Program-made: the position numbers and the translations under genes
Shown: positions 17,159 through 25,194 of the stretch, in pieces
Layout: each line of letters starts with the position of its first letter
Numbering within the stretch: the stretch's first letter is position 1
NCBI GenBank assembly: GCA_002457215.1
Contig: NTJZ01000013.1
Coordinates: forward strand, 1-64,000
DNA length: 64,000 bases
Reading direction: 5' to 3'
DNA from: OM182 bacterium MED-G28
Lineage (GTDB): Bacteria; Pseudomonadota; Gammaproteobacteria; Pseudomonadales; Pseudohongiellaceae
The notes under the pieces: model-generated
What the model was told of the DNA's origin: nothing
The model's input: only the letters and a program-made list of their open reading frames with translations
Databases searched by the model: none

Positions 17159-17701
17159 CTATTCAACAGCCTTTGCAGGTTCATGCCTCACATCGCTCGC
17201 ATCAAATTCACGGGTCCATGCTGCAAACTCAAGCATAATTCCATCTGGATCCGTAAAGTACAGAGATCTAACAAAGGTGGTATCGGTTATTGTGGGACTA
17301 GCACCTCGCTCCGAGTCGTCATGATTAACAACAGATGTTACGTCAACTCCGGCATCTTCTAATCTTTTTTGATATTCATCGATTTTTTCTGCGGGAACAT
17401 CAAAAGCAACGTGGTTCATAGAAGCATGAGCCGAGGTGATTGGGCCTCTTCCGACTACTGAAACTGGATGGCTGACTCCTGGCTGACTGTCTGGTGCATC
17501 AGGGAACCAGAAGAATGCTAATGAGTTACCTTTACCAATATCAAAGAAAAAATGTTGTCCCATGTTGTTCGGTAACTCGATTGTTTTAAATAGCGGCATA
17601 CCCAAAACCTCGGAGTAAAACTCAACAGTTTTCTCCATGTCTTTGCACACTAGGGCTAAGTGATTCAGTCCTTGAATATCAAACTTTTCGTTTTTAGGCA
17701 C
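17159..17701 (-). CDS. VOC (glyoxalase/dioxygenase) superfamily protein
   Basis: A 180-residue cytoplasmic protein with two betaalphabetabetabeta modules. Metal-ligand candidates are His14 (GLNHLALVC), His in ASMNHVAFDVP and Glu in DGIMLEFAAW. The last motif after SLYFTDPDG is typical of extradiol-dioxygenase-like and glyoxalase-like members. Substrate unknown; it may be a lyase, isomerase or ring-cleavage enzyme. The start is GTG at 17701, preceded by AGAGGAATTC. It runs 52 bases upstream of the isomerase gene on the same strand and is divergent from the AhpD-like gene. Confidence 0.85.
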   Translation of the reverse strand: MPKNEKFDIQGLNHLALVCKDMEKTVEFYSEVLGMPLFKTIELPNNMGQHFFFDIGKGNSLAFFWFPDAPDSQPGVSHPVSVVGRGPITSAHASMNHVAFDVPAEKIDEYQKRLEDAGVDVTSVVNHDDSERGASPTITDTTFVRSLYFTDPDGIMLEFAAWTREFDASDVRHEPAKAVE

Positions 17702-17728
17702 AACGAATTCCTCTTGTTATATTTTAAA

Positions 17729-17744
17729 CGCTAAAGAATTAGCG
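17729..17744. promoter_or_regulatory. Inverted repeat in divergent VOC/AhpD-like promoter region
   Basis: Perfect six-base arms CGCTAA and TTAGCG around AGAA, placed between the divergent genes starting at 17701 and 17853. It could be an operator or a small hairpin; this is judged from symmetry only. Confidence 0.3.
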
Positions 17745-17852
17745 CTGCAGTAACATATTAATCAATGATCATAATTGACTATCTGGGATTAAAGTCAAGA
17801 GCTTTCTTTTCTGCTATATTTGAAGCTTGTCGTTGATTACAGTGAGAAGTTT

Positions 17853-18506
17853 ATGCCCAGACTTAAAGGTGTTTCTAAAAAAGATACTAGCGGATTAATT
17901 GCCAAGTACTACCAAGCCCTTTTTGGTGACAGAGATCCGATAGAAGAGCCAGGCACAGCCACCGGAACTCCTGGAAATTGGTGGACCGTGTTCGCTAGGG
18001 TGCCTTACATCTTTGAGCATGCGACTAGCCATTTCGGTATGTTCGGCATGTTCTCAGATAAAAGCGTGAGTCAATTAGACCCCAAGACTCGAGAACTTGG
18101 CATATTACGAGCAGGCTATACTCAAGGTAGTCAGTTTGTATTCTCCCAACACTGCAAGGCCGCTAGGAAGTTTGGTTTAACCAATGAAAAAATTGCAGCA
18201 ATCCCACACTGGCAGGTATCATCATGTTTTGATGAAAAAGAAAAATCTATACTTGCCTGGACTGATGCACTGGTTCTTCAAGGTGGTCGCGCCTCTGATG
18301 AATTATTTAATTCTCTGCATTCACACCTCTCTGAGGAAGACATTCTAGAGTTAACTTATCATGTCATGGGCTACAATTTACACGCTGTTCTTTGCAAAGC
18401 GTTAAGGTTGGAATTTGATGACGTACCTGAAAGAATCAGAGAAATTCCTATTCCGGGCGATGGTGAAGTTGCTGACTGGGCGGGCTCGGCTTGGAAGGAG
18501 AGTTAA
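17853..18506 (+). CDS. Carboxymuconolactone decarboxylase/AhpD-like family protein
   Basis: A 217-residue all-helical protein of the CMD/AhpD superfamily. The conserved core reads ELGILRAGYTQGSQFVFSQH followed by CKAARKFGLT and later ILELTYHVMGYNLHAVLC. The proton-relay Cys-x-x-Cys of true AhpD is replaced: only SQHC with His and one Cys remains. A decarboxylase or hydratase-like role is therefore as likely as peroxidase support. ATG 17853 (after GAGAAG) is preferred to a TTG at 17820. Proteins of this group are often found with aromatic or halogenated compound degradation genes, but the neighbours do not settle this. Confidence 0.82.
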   Translation: MPRLKGVSKKDTSGLIAKYYQALFGDRDPIEEPGTATGTPGNWWTVFARVPYIFEHATSHFGMFGMFSDKSVSQLDPKTRELGILRAGYTQGSQFVFSQHCKAARKFGLTNEKIAAIPHWQVSSCFDEKEKSILAWTDALVLQGGRASDELFNSLHSHLSEEDILELTYHVMGYNLHAVLCKALRLEFDDVPERIREIPIPGDGEVADWAGSAWKES

Positions 18507-18527
18507 TTCGGAGTAGGCTAGCTTAAC

Positions 18528-19355
18528 TTATTCGAAAGTAGCGAGTCCAATCATGTCGTTGTATTCCTCAAAACTAATTTTTGAAGAATTTTTTTGGTCA
18601 TAGTTTGAGTTTAATAATGCAGCATAGCAATCCTGCAAAGTGCCGGATATGGCAAGCAATGCCGATACTGGTCGTAAAACAATTTTAAATCCAATCTTAG
18701 CTAATTCTTCAATACTAAGTTCGGGTGTCTTTCCACCTTCAACTATATTTGCTATTAAATTAGCTTCAGGGAATTCATTTTTTATTCTTTGCATTTCATC
18801 AACAGATTGAGGAGCTTCAATAAAAAGAATATCTGCACCAGCATTCAAAAACGCCTCACCACGTCTTAGTGCTTCATCTAAATCATGCGTGGCTCTGCTA
18901 TCGGTTCGTGCAGCAATTAAAAAATCTTTTGAATTCCGGGACTGAATAGCGGCTTTGATTTTTGCTGTAGCTTCTTCGAGATCGACCACCTCCTTATTAT
19001 CCATATGACCACATCGTTTTGGTATTACCTGATCTTCCAGTTGTATGCATTGTACCCCAGCCTTTTCATAGGCTTTCACCAGTCGGCTGACATTATGAAT
19101 TCCGCCATAACCATTATCGCCATCGGCGATTAGTGGTATACCTTCTGCGGCATCAACAATTTGCGAAGCTCTTTCAACCATCTCTGAAGCGGTCACTAAA
19201 CCGATGTCTGGTTTCGCTAATAATGAACCTGCAACGCCAAAACCGGACATATAAAGAGCCTTGAATCCAGACTGTTTTGCGATCAAAGCTGAGAGCGCAT
19301 CAAATGTTCCTGGAATCAAAATTATCTTTTCGGTCTGAAGTAAAGATTTGAGCAT
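18528..19355 (-). CDS. Isocitrate lyase/PEP mutase family enzyme
   Basis: A 275-residue TIM-barrel enzyme with the superfamily features: PGTFDALSALIAKQSGFKA, substrate/metal loop ADGDNGYGG, IQLEDQ, active-site loop KRCGH and AARTDSRA. KRCGH marks the 2-methylisocitrate lyase, oxaloacetate decarboxylase and carboxyvinyl-carboxyphosphonate branch, so it should make or break a C-C bond next to a carboxylate. The precise substrate is open. It lies 14 bases after the MFS gene on the same strand, an obvious two-gene operon, which suggests the carrier imports its substrate or a precursor. Confidence 0.88.
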   Translation of the reverse strand: MLKSLLQTEKIILIPGTFDALSALIAKQSGFKALYMSGFGVAGSLLAKPDIGLVTASEMVERASQIVDAAEGIPLIADGDNGYGGIHNVSRLVKAYEKAGVQCIQLEDQVIPKRCGHMDNKEVVDLEEATAKIKAAIQSRNSKDFLIAARTDSRATHDLDEALRRGEAFLNAGADILFIEAPQSVDEMQRIKNEFPEANLIANIVEGGKTPELSIEELAKIGFKIVLRPVSALLAISGTLQDCYAALLNSNYDQKNSSKISFEEYNDMIGLATFE

Positions 19356-19369
19356 AAATTTCTACCTAA

Positions 19370-20695
19370 TCAGGAACACCTGGCTTTGTAGGGTGTTAGT
19401 AGCTTGAAATAGAGAAAAGCAGCTATTAAGTTAAAGGCCGGTATAGTTATCAGCAATGCTTGCCGGATCCCAGTATCACCATCAAAGAATATATCGTTAA
19501 GTGATGCAACTATTAATGGACCCAGCGCTAAACCAATAATACTTATTATTAAAAGGTAGAAAGCTGACAGAGTACCCCTCATCCGATTTGGCGTAGTTTC
19601 TTGCAACATTGCTGCCGCTGACGGTATCGGCGCAACCATGAACCCGTAGCTCAATCCAAAAAAGATTAACGCGGCTGAAGGATTGTCTGTGAGAGTAAAA
19701 AGCGCGGCGAAAGGGACAGCGAGTAGCGCGCACATTATACAAAAAATGGCTTTTCCACCGACAAAGCGAACAGACAGCTTATCACTTAGCCATCCTCCCC
19801 CAACCAGGCCGATTAAACCTCCAAGAATTAGGGAAATGCCAATATATAAACCGGCTTCACTGAGAGACCAACCATGTATTCTTATAAAGTAAACTGAAAC
19901 CCAGGAGTTGATCCCGACAAGAGCGAGATTACTAAAACTGACTGCCGCATGGTGGGGCCAATGAAAATCTAGATTTCTCATAAAGAATTTTTTAACTTCT
20001 GGAATTGGAACAACAGCATTTCCATCCATATTCATGTTTCGAATAATTATTCTTTGAGGCTCCTTGATGAGCATGGTCAATAAAGCGACAAACAAGCCAG
20101 GCAGGCCTACCAAAATAAAAACCCACTGCCAGCCAGACAAAAAATTGATACCGAATAAAGAAATGCTACCCACATTATTTCCAGTAACGAAGGAGATTAC
20201 CGAGCCACCTATTATAAGTGCGAGCCCAGCGCCTATTGCGGTCCCCATATTAAAGATACCCATCGCAAGACCTAATCTCTTTGGCGGGAAGCTATCTGCT
20301 AGCATTGAATATGCAGCGGGACCGAGTGTTGCCTCACCTACACCAACTCCAATTCTAGCCAGAAAAAGCTGTGTATAATTTTGCGCTAATCCACATAAGG
20401 CTGTCATAAAGCTCCAGAGTGTTATACCTACTGCAACTATATTTTTTCTTGAGCGTGTATCTACTAATCTACCGATCGGCAGAGCGACTAAACAATAAAA
20501 AATAGCAAATGAAAGGCCTAGTAAAAGACTCACCTCTGTATCAGATATTTGAAAATCTGCTTTTATTGGCTCTACAAGCAACCCGATTATCTGTCTATCA
20601 ACAAAGGAAGAAACATAAGCTAAAAATAAAATAGCTAGCGTTGTCCATGCTACCGATGGTTGTGGAAAGTCATTTTCAACTTTTTCCTCAATCAT
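19370..20695 (-). CDS. MFS transporter (major facilitator superfamily)
   Basis: A 441-residue carrier with about 12 membrane segments. Conserved loop motifs are FVDRQIIGLLVEPIKADF at the first helix, GRLVDTRSRKNIVAVG after helix 2, GVGVGEATLGPAAYSML and GGWLSDKLSVRFVGGKA in the second half. These resemble the spinster-like/Spns branch of bacterial MFS (anion or hexuronate-type carriers). The ATG at 20695 has GGAAGGAATT just upstream; a TTG at 20731 would extend it by 12 residues. It is the first gene of the operon with the PEP-mutase-family lyase. Confidence 0.88.
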   Translation of the reverse strand: MIEEKVENDFPQPSVAWTTLAILFLAYVSSFVDRQIIGLLVEPIKADFQISDTEVSLLLGLSFAIFYCLVALPIGRLVDTRSRKNIVAVGITLWSFMTALCGLAQNYTQLFLARIGVGVGEATLGPAAYSMLADSFPPKRLGLAMGIFNMGTAIGAGLALIIGGSVISFVTGNNVGSISLFGINFLSGWQWVFILVGLPGLFVALLTMLIKEPQRIIIRNMNMDGNAVVPIPEVKKFFMRNLDFHWPHHAAVSFSNLALVGINSWVSVYFIRIHGWSLSEAGLYIGISLILGGLIGLVGGGWLSDKLSVRFVGGKAIFCIMCALLAVPFAALFTLTDNPSAALIFFGLSYGFMVAPIPSAAAMLQETTPNRMRGTLSAFYLLIISIIGLALGPLIVASLNDIFFDGDTGIRQALLITIPAFNLIAAFLYFKLLTPYKARCS

Positions 20696-21135
20696 AATTC
20701 CTTCCTCACTCTTATGGGCGCTATTCTGCAATCTGAATCGTTAGCGGACCAGCGGAATATAGAAGCCTACGCAAACGATGAAGCATTGATTCTTCTCGCT
20801 CTGTTTAAACACTTATAGTTTTTAAAATAAAAGCTGGGTTTAGTTGCGCGCGCATTATGTCATATAATTGGCAATAAATACCCAGAGCTTTTTATAGTAG
20901 GCCTCATTTTAAGCTCAATCATTTCCAAATAACTTTATCTTTTCCAATCTCTTTTCTGTCTTTAGTAACTACTGCAAAAGATAAATGCATTTAAAAATAA
21001 GAGTAACTAAACCAGCCAAAAAAATTCAATTCAACAAATTGCCATTTTCTTCAAGCCTGAGAATTGTCTCGGGATTGAGAGAGTGTCGATATTCAAGTAA
21101 TCTATAAATAATTTTTTTAATGGTTAAGTAAATTC
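20696..21135. other. 440-base divergent intergenic region
   Basis: No convincing gene. It separates the divergent MFS and DLQGV genes and should hold both promoters. One notable structure is an imperfect long-range inverted repeat: AAAAGCTGGGTTTA (20829-20842) faces TAAATACCCAGAGCTTTT (20875-20892) around a 32-base loop that includes GCGCGCGC. A TATAAA at 21103-21108 could be a -10 element for the gene at 21136, without a good -35 partner. Confidence 0.5.
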
Positions 21136-22116
21136 ATGAACTTTCTTCCACTTCCCTTAAGTTTTTTATTAATACTAGTTCCTAGTCTCGGTCTCGCTGC
21201 CGATAATTACACAGCACCTAAAACCGAATGGGGTTTGCCGGACTTACAAGGCGTCTGGAATTTTTCTTCCAATACACCAATGCAACGTCCTTCCCAATTT
21301 GGTACTCGACAATATCTTACTGATGAAGAAGTTGCCGAGCAGCTATCTAGATCTGCTGCGAGCGATGCAGCGTCTGACGCAGCCATTCCAGGAACCGGAG
21401 TTGATGAAGCCTATAACGATTTTTGGATTGAAAGCGCTGGCCTTGGTCGCGCCCAACAAACTTCTCTCATAATATATCCTGAGAACGGTCGCTTGCCCTC
21501 ATTGCAAGGTGACGCTTATCGAACTGAGTTTGGCAGGCCCCCAGAGCGACCTGTGCGCAGCGCATTAGGCGCGGGGTTTGCAACTGATGGGCCAGAGGAT
21601 CGCCCACTGTCCGATCGATGTATTCTTGGATTTAACGCAGGACCTCCCGTTACGCCTAGTTTTTACAACAATAATCTTCAGATCATACAAAACAGGGATC
21701 ACCTAGTCATAATCACAGAAATGGTTCATGACGCTCGAATCGTGCCGCTTAATGATAGCCCACCCGCGCCGCGAGAGATCGGCTTCTGGACTGGAGATTC
21801 ACGTGGTTATTGGGAAGGAGATACCCTCGTTGTAGAAACTCAAAACTTTAACGGGCTGACTAATACATTTTCATTGCTAGGGTCTTCTGAGAACAAACAC
21901 TTAACTGAGAAATTTACTCGTGTTGCACACGATCAAATCAATTACGAGTTTACTGTTGATGATCCTTCAACATTTACTGATAAAATTGTTGGCTTGATTC
22001 CAATTTACAAAGTGGCAGGCCAAGTTTACGAATACGCATGCCATGAAGGCAACTACGGGATGATAAATATCTTGCGCGGCGCCCGGGTAGGGGAACAATC
22101 GACTGAATCCAATTAG
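21136..22116 (+). CDS. Exported DLQGV-family protein of unknown function (paralogue 1)
   Basis: A 326-residue secreted protein (signal peptide to about residue 22, LGLAA). It is a clear paralogue of the protein at 38806. Shared pieces in order: PDLQGVW near residue 36, NDFWIES, QTSLIIYPENGRLP, RPLSDRCILG, PSFYNNNLQIIQ with DHLVIITEMVHDAR, GYWEGDTLVVETQNF, and near the C-terminus YEYACHEGNYGM. The conserved Cys (DRC and YAC) and His (CHEGN) suggest a disulfide or metal site. Homologues are, from memory, widespread in Acidobacteria and marine proteobacteria without known function. No clear ribosome site precedes the ATG. Confidence 0.8.
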   Translation: MNFLPLPLSFLLILVPSLGLAADNYTAPKTEWGLPDLQGVWNFSSNTPMQRPSQFGTRQYLTDEEVAEQLSRSAASDAASDAAIPGTGVDEAYNDFWIESAGLGRAQQTSLIIYPENGRLPSLQGDAYRTEFGRPPERPVRSALGAGFATDGPEDRPLSDRCILGFNAGPPVTPSFYNNNLQIIQNRDHLVIITEMVHDARIVPLNDSPPAPREIGFWTGDSRGYWEGDTLVVETQNFNGLTNTFSLLGSSENKHLTEKFTRVAHDQINYEFTVDDPSTFTDKIVGLIPIYKVAGQVYEYACHEGNYGMINILRGARVGEQSTESN

Positions 22117-22151
22117 TCTAACACTGTGTTGTTATCAACCATTTATATTCT

Positions 22152-23969
22152 TTACTCCAAGGCAAACACCCACAAAGCTGCGACTTCTTGGTTCTCTGGA
22201 ACGAAGCCTGAAAACTTATTTTGCAGCCCTAACCAAACGCCAGTGTGAATATTGAGCTGTCCAGCTACAACTGCAACGTATTGTGTTCCATCTACGCTAT
22301 ACGTGATTGGAAATGCAGCAGGTATCGCGCCGAGTTGAGCTTCCCAGACGATTTCTCCGGATTGCTGGTCAAACGCCTTAAAAGAATTATCCAGATAACC
22401 TAAAAATACCAAGCCGCCTGCGGTTGCCAAACTAGCCGACGCTGGAACCACTTCTTGACGGTATTGCCACGCTGGCTCCCGAGTGTTGAGATCTATAGCT
22501 TGCAGACGCCCGTAGTTTCCGTCTGTATCCGGAACCGGTCTAGTGTCTGCACGCATTCCCGTTGTAAGCAATGTACCGGAATCATCGAGCAAGGTGTCCA
22601 TACAAACTTCGAACATAGGGACAAATAACAAGCCGCTGTCATTATTAATAGAAGAAGCATGCCAGTTGCGCCCGCCTTGATAAAACGGGCAGACTGTCCG
22701 AATCTCTTCTGCATCGAGCGTCACATTGGGGTTGGGAATTTTCTCGCCGGTTTCTGGATTGATGGCAACAAAGAGGTTTTGTAATCCAGTGTCAACAGAG
22801 AACAAATACTCGCCGGTTGCGGCGTCCAAGGCATCAAACAAGGCTGGTTTGCCTGCGGTGACAACCACTTTCTTTAGTTCGCCATTTATTTCTAATTCGA
22901 CAATTGAGCGCTCGAATATCCAATCCAAATCAAACTGATCATTAGCTACGTGCTGGTAGTACCAGACTAGTTCCCCGGTCGCTGGCCGCAGTGCCAGGGT
23001 AGTATTAGTATAGAGTGCATCATTGTTTACCCCATCTACGCCCAAAGAATAGAGCAAAGGACCCGTGTTATAAGTGGGTGACACACCATAGAAGACTAAA
23101 TCTAGCTCGGCATCGTAGGCTCCTGTATTCCACACTGACCCCCCCTGCCTTTCTTCTAAGGGGATATTATTCCAGGTGTTACCGCCTGGCGCACCAGGCC
23201 TCGCCAACGTATTAAAGCGCCAGGTCTCCTTTCCTGTACCAAGATCAATAGCAAAAATAAAGCCGCCACCTGGTACAAAAGATGCCGCCATGCCCTGAAT
23301 AACTTGACCACCAGCAACAGTTGGCGCGCTTCTCAAAGCATACCCTTCATTATCACCAACATCGACTGCATGGTCCCAAATTACTTCCCCAGTACGCGCA
23401 TTTAAGGCAACCATGTGCAGATCTGACGTTGGCACCAAAACCTTGTCTTCGTGCAGCGCTATACCAAACTTGTGACTAGTTACTGCATTTCCATCATGAC
23501 TATAGCGCCATAACATTTCTCCATTGGTTGCATCTAAGGCCAGTACCACATCTCCTGCGCTGTAAAGAAACATGATTCCATCATGAACCAGTGGCGTAGG
23601 CATATTATTGCCCGCCGTCACCTCTTGATGCCAGGCAAGCTCAAGTTCGGCGACGGTGTCTCTATTTATCTGATCGAGATTAGAAAAGCCAAGATTATTG
23701 TAAGTGCGGCGCCAAGTGAGCCAATCAGCATCTGGTGGATTTTGTAAAAGCTCATCTGAAACCGATGAGTAGTTCCGAAGCAAGGGATTTGTGTCTGGAT
23801 CCGCGTTGATTGAATCAAGAGAATTCGCAACATTTCTGCCATAACGCTCGATTATCCCGCCCGAGTTTTCGTTTGGCTCTGCATTGTCATCTTGCTGAGC
23901 ATGAGCCCCGGTATGAATTTTCACTACCAGGAAGAAAAACAGAAATATTTTAGCAAGTACTCGCTTCAT
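22152..23969 (-). CDS. PQQ-dependent dehydrogenase-like beta-propeller enzyme
   Basis: A 605-residue exported protein (signal peptide to about residue 24, TGAHA). Tryptophan-docking blade motifs are DATNGEMLWRY, NARTGEVIWDH, DLGTGKETWRF, RPATGELVWYY, DLNTREPAWQY and DQQSGEIVWEA. DWLTWRRTYNNLGFSNLDQI at about residue 80 is typical of the quinoprotein alcohol dehydrogenase family, and ANDQFDLDW lies where the catalytic Asp region is expected. There is no fused cytochrome c domain and no obvious vicinal Cys pair, so electrons must go to a separate acceptor. The alcohol or other substrate is unknown. It converges on the DLQGV gene. Confidence 0.85.
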   Translation of the reverse strand: MKRVLAKIFLFFFLVVKIHTGAHAQQDDNAEPNENSGGIIERYGRNVANSLDSINADPDTNPLLRNYSSVSDELLQNPPDADWLTWRRTYNNLGFSNLDQINRDTVAELELAWHQEVTAGNNMPTPLVHDGIMFLYSAGDVVLALDATNGEMLWRYSHDGNAVTSHKFGIALHEDKVLVPTSDLHMVALNARTGEVIWDHAVDVGDNEGYALRSAPTVAGGQVIQGMAASFVPGGGFIFAIDLGTGKETWRFNTLARPGAPGGNTWNNIPLEERQGGSVWNTGAYDAELDLVFYGVSPTYNTGPLLYSLGVDGVNNDALYTNTTLALRPATGELVWYYQHVANDQFDLDWIFERSIVELEINGELKKVVVTAGKPALFDALDAATGEYLFSVDTGLQNLFVAINPETGEKIPNPNVTLDAEEIRTVCPFYQGGRNWHASSINNDSGLLFVPMFEVCMDTLLDDSGTLLTTGMRADTRPVPDTDGNYGRLQAIDLNTREPAWQYRQEVVPASASLATAGGLVFLGYLDNSFKAFDQQSGEIVWEAQLGAIPAAFPITYSVDGTQYVAVVAGQLNIHTGVWLGLQNKFSGFVPENQEVAALWVFALE

Positions 23970-24032
23970 AGGATCAACCCAATTCTAACCACCGATTGCA
24001 ATACACGAACTTACGCAGCTTTAAACACCTTC

Positions 24033-24557
24033 CTAATCTAATGTATCTCGATACAACGTTCGGTGTTTGATTTTCCAGCCTGCATCGGTTTTAACAAATT
24101 TATCTTCATAATAACCTGATCCAACAATGCTTGGTGGACGTGCGGTCACATCCATCAAAATGTAGTAAGCGCGTGATTCCGCCCCCTCTGCAGTTGCTGA
24201 GATTAGGTAGCTTCCATTGAGATGCCGCCTACCAACATCGCCAGTTTCGCCCTGGTAACGTCGAGCACGGTCTGCCTTTAGTCCATCCATACCAACAATG
24301 TCACCGCCTTCGCGCGTCATGATGGCATCTTCAGAAAAAGCTGAAAGAAATAAATCTGTATCGCGAAAATCACTACCTTGGTTGTAACGTGAATAGAGAG
24401 CTTTGATTTCTTCGTAATCTTGGCCAGAAAGTGCTTCGGCTTCGCCATGAAGATCAGCTTCTGCGGGCTTAATGTTGTTAACGACTATTGCGATGACCCC
24501 AAAGAGTATAAGCAGCACTGCAATATTAGCTTTTCCCATTATTGATTTGGTTGACAT
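24033..24557 (-). CDS. Exported SnoaL/NTF2-like protein
   Basis: A 174-residue protein with an N-terminal membrane or signal segment (ANIAVLLILFGVIAIVV) and an NTF2-like cone fold of SnoaL type from about residue 45. Evidence: YEEIKALYSRYNQGSDFRD, LFLSAFSEDAIMTREGG, GMDGLKADRAR and the closing strand GSGYYEDKFVKTDAGWKIKHR. Members bind or isomerise small polycyclic molecules, but many are non-catalytic. AGGATA precedes the ATG. It lies upstream of the PQQ enzyme gene at 22152, with 63 bases between, and may be in the same operon. Confidence 0.8.
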   Translation of the reverse strand: MSTKSIMGKANIAVLLILFGVIAIVVNNIKPAEADLHGEAEALSGQDYEEIKALYSRYNQGSDFRDTDLFLSAFSEDAIMTREGGDIVGMDGLKADRARRYQGETGDVGRRHLNGSYLISATAEGAESRAYYILMDVTARPPSIVGSGYYEDKFVKTDAGWKIKHRTLYRDTLD

Positions 24558-24621
24558 GAGAAGATATCCTTTTTAGAAATCCAAAGAATTCAGAGTAGAT
24601 CGATAGACTATTTATGTCCAT

Positions 24622-24654
24622 AAAAAAAGGCCTACTAGACGGTAGACCTTTTTT
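24622..24654 (-). terminator. Rho-independent terminator of the lipoprotein gene
   Basis: A 13-base stem with one mismatch (24623-24635 with 24642-24654) has A and T flanks that give a T run on both strands. It lies 40 bases past the stop of the minus-strand gene ending at 24695, before the NTF2-like gene. Confidence 0.7.
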
Positions 24655-24694
24655 CTGCGCATTGCCAACAAAATGGCAACTTCTCAATTCTGCA

Positions 24695-24982
24695 TTACTG
24701 AATCACACCGTCGACGCGTACTTCCTGCAAAGCTTCTTGAGCCTCTCTGGCCATTCGGTCACGCTGTGCAACTGTCATGCATACAAATTCACGTATATTC
24801 GACCCAATCACAGCCTCGCGCCCGCAAACCAACATTTCGCCCGGAGAACTCACTGTAGCGTTATAGGCATCAGCCTGACGCTGAGAAGAAATCGTAGGTA
24901 TTCCTCCGTCATCGTATTGGTCTAACCACCATTGACAACCGCTTAATAAAAAAACCAGACTAAGCATACCTATTATTTTCAT
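24695..24982 (-). CDS. Small lipoprotein
   Basis: A 95-residue predicted lipoprotein: MKIIGMLSLVFLLSGC gives the lipobox LSGC with Cys16. The mature part of about 80 residues contains two further Cys (VCGREA and FVCMTV) that may pair, and ends in a short helical stretch (RDRMAREAQEALQEV). Not recognised beyond that. ATG 24982 is preferred to the ATG at 24988 because the GAG-containing site is then at a proper distance. A terminator follows. Confidence 0.65.
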   Translation of the reverse strand: MKIIGMLSLVFLLSGCQWWLDQYDDGGIPTISSQRQADAYNATVSSPGEMLVCGREAVIGSNIREFVCMTVAQRDRMAREAQEALQEVRVDGVIQ

Positions 24983-25060
24983 AACCATTCTCTAGTTGAT
25001 AGCTCGAAGCCTAAAAAAGATTCGGTCAGTGTTAAAACCGGCGTCACTATACCATTAGAA

Positions 25061-25077
25061 CACTAATATGATTAGTG
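25061..25077. promoter_or_regulatory. Inverted repeat upstream of the PQQ gene
   Basis: Perfect seven-base arms CACTAAT and ATTAGTG around ATG form an operator-like element in the region between the divergent lipoprotein and PQQ genes. It lies 118 bases upstream of the preferred start at 25195. Confidence 0.35.
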
Positions 25078-25194
25078 AAAACTGTAAAATTCTCTACTGC
25101 AGAGAAAAAACCTACATTGCTTGCCCTGGAAGGACAATGCTACTTTTACATCCTCAATACTGCTTCTTTCCCTAATCGAAAAAATTTAGAGAGT

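Noticed and set aside
17820-17852. Longer AhpD-like start at TTG 17820
   Set aside because: The ATG at 17853 is better placed after GAGAAG, and the extension shows no family similarity.
25068-25175. ATG at 25068 opening a 35-codon frame ahead of the PQQ gene
   Set aside because: Different frame from the PQQ gene, no signal or domain, and its ATG is the centre of an inverted repeat.
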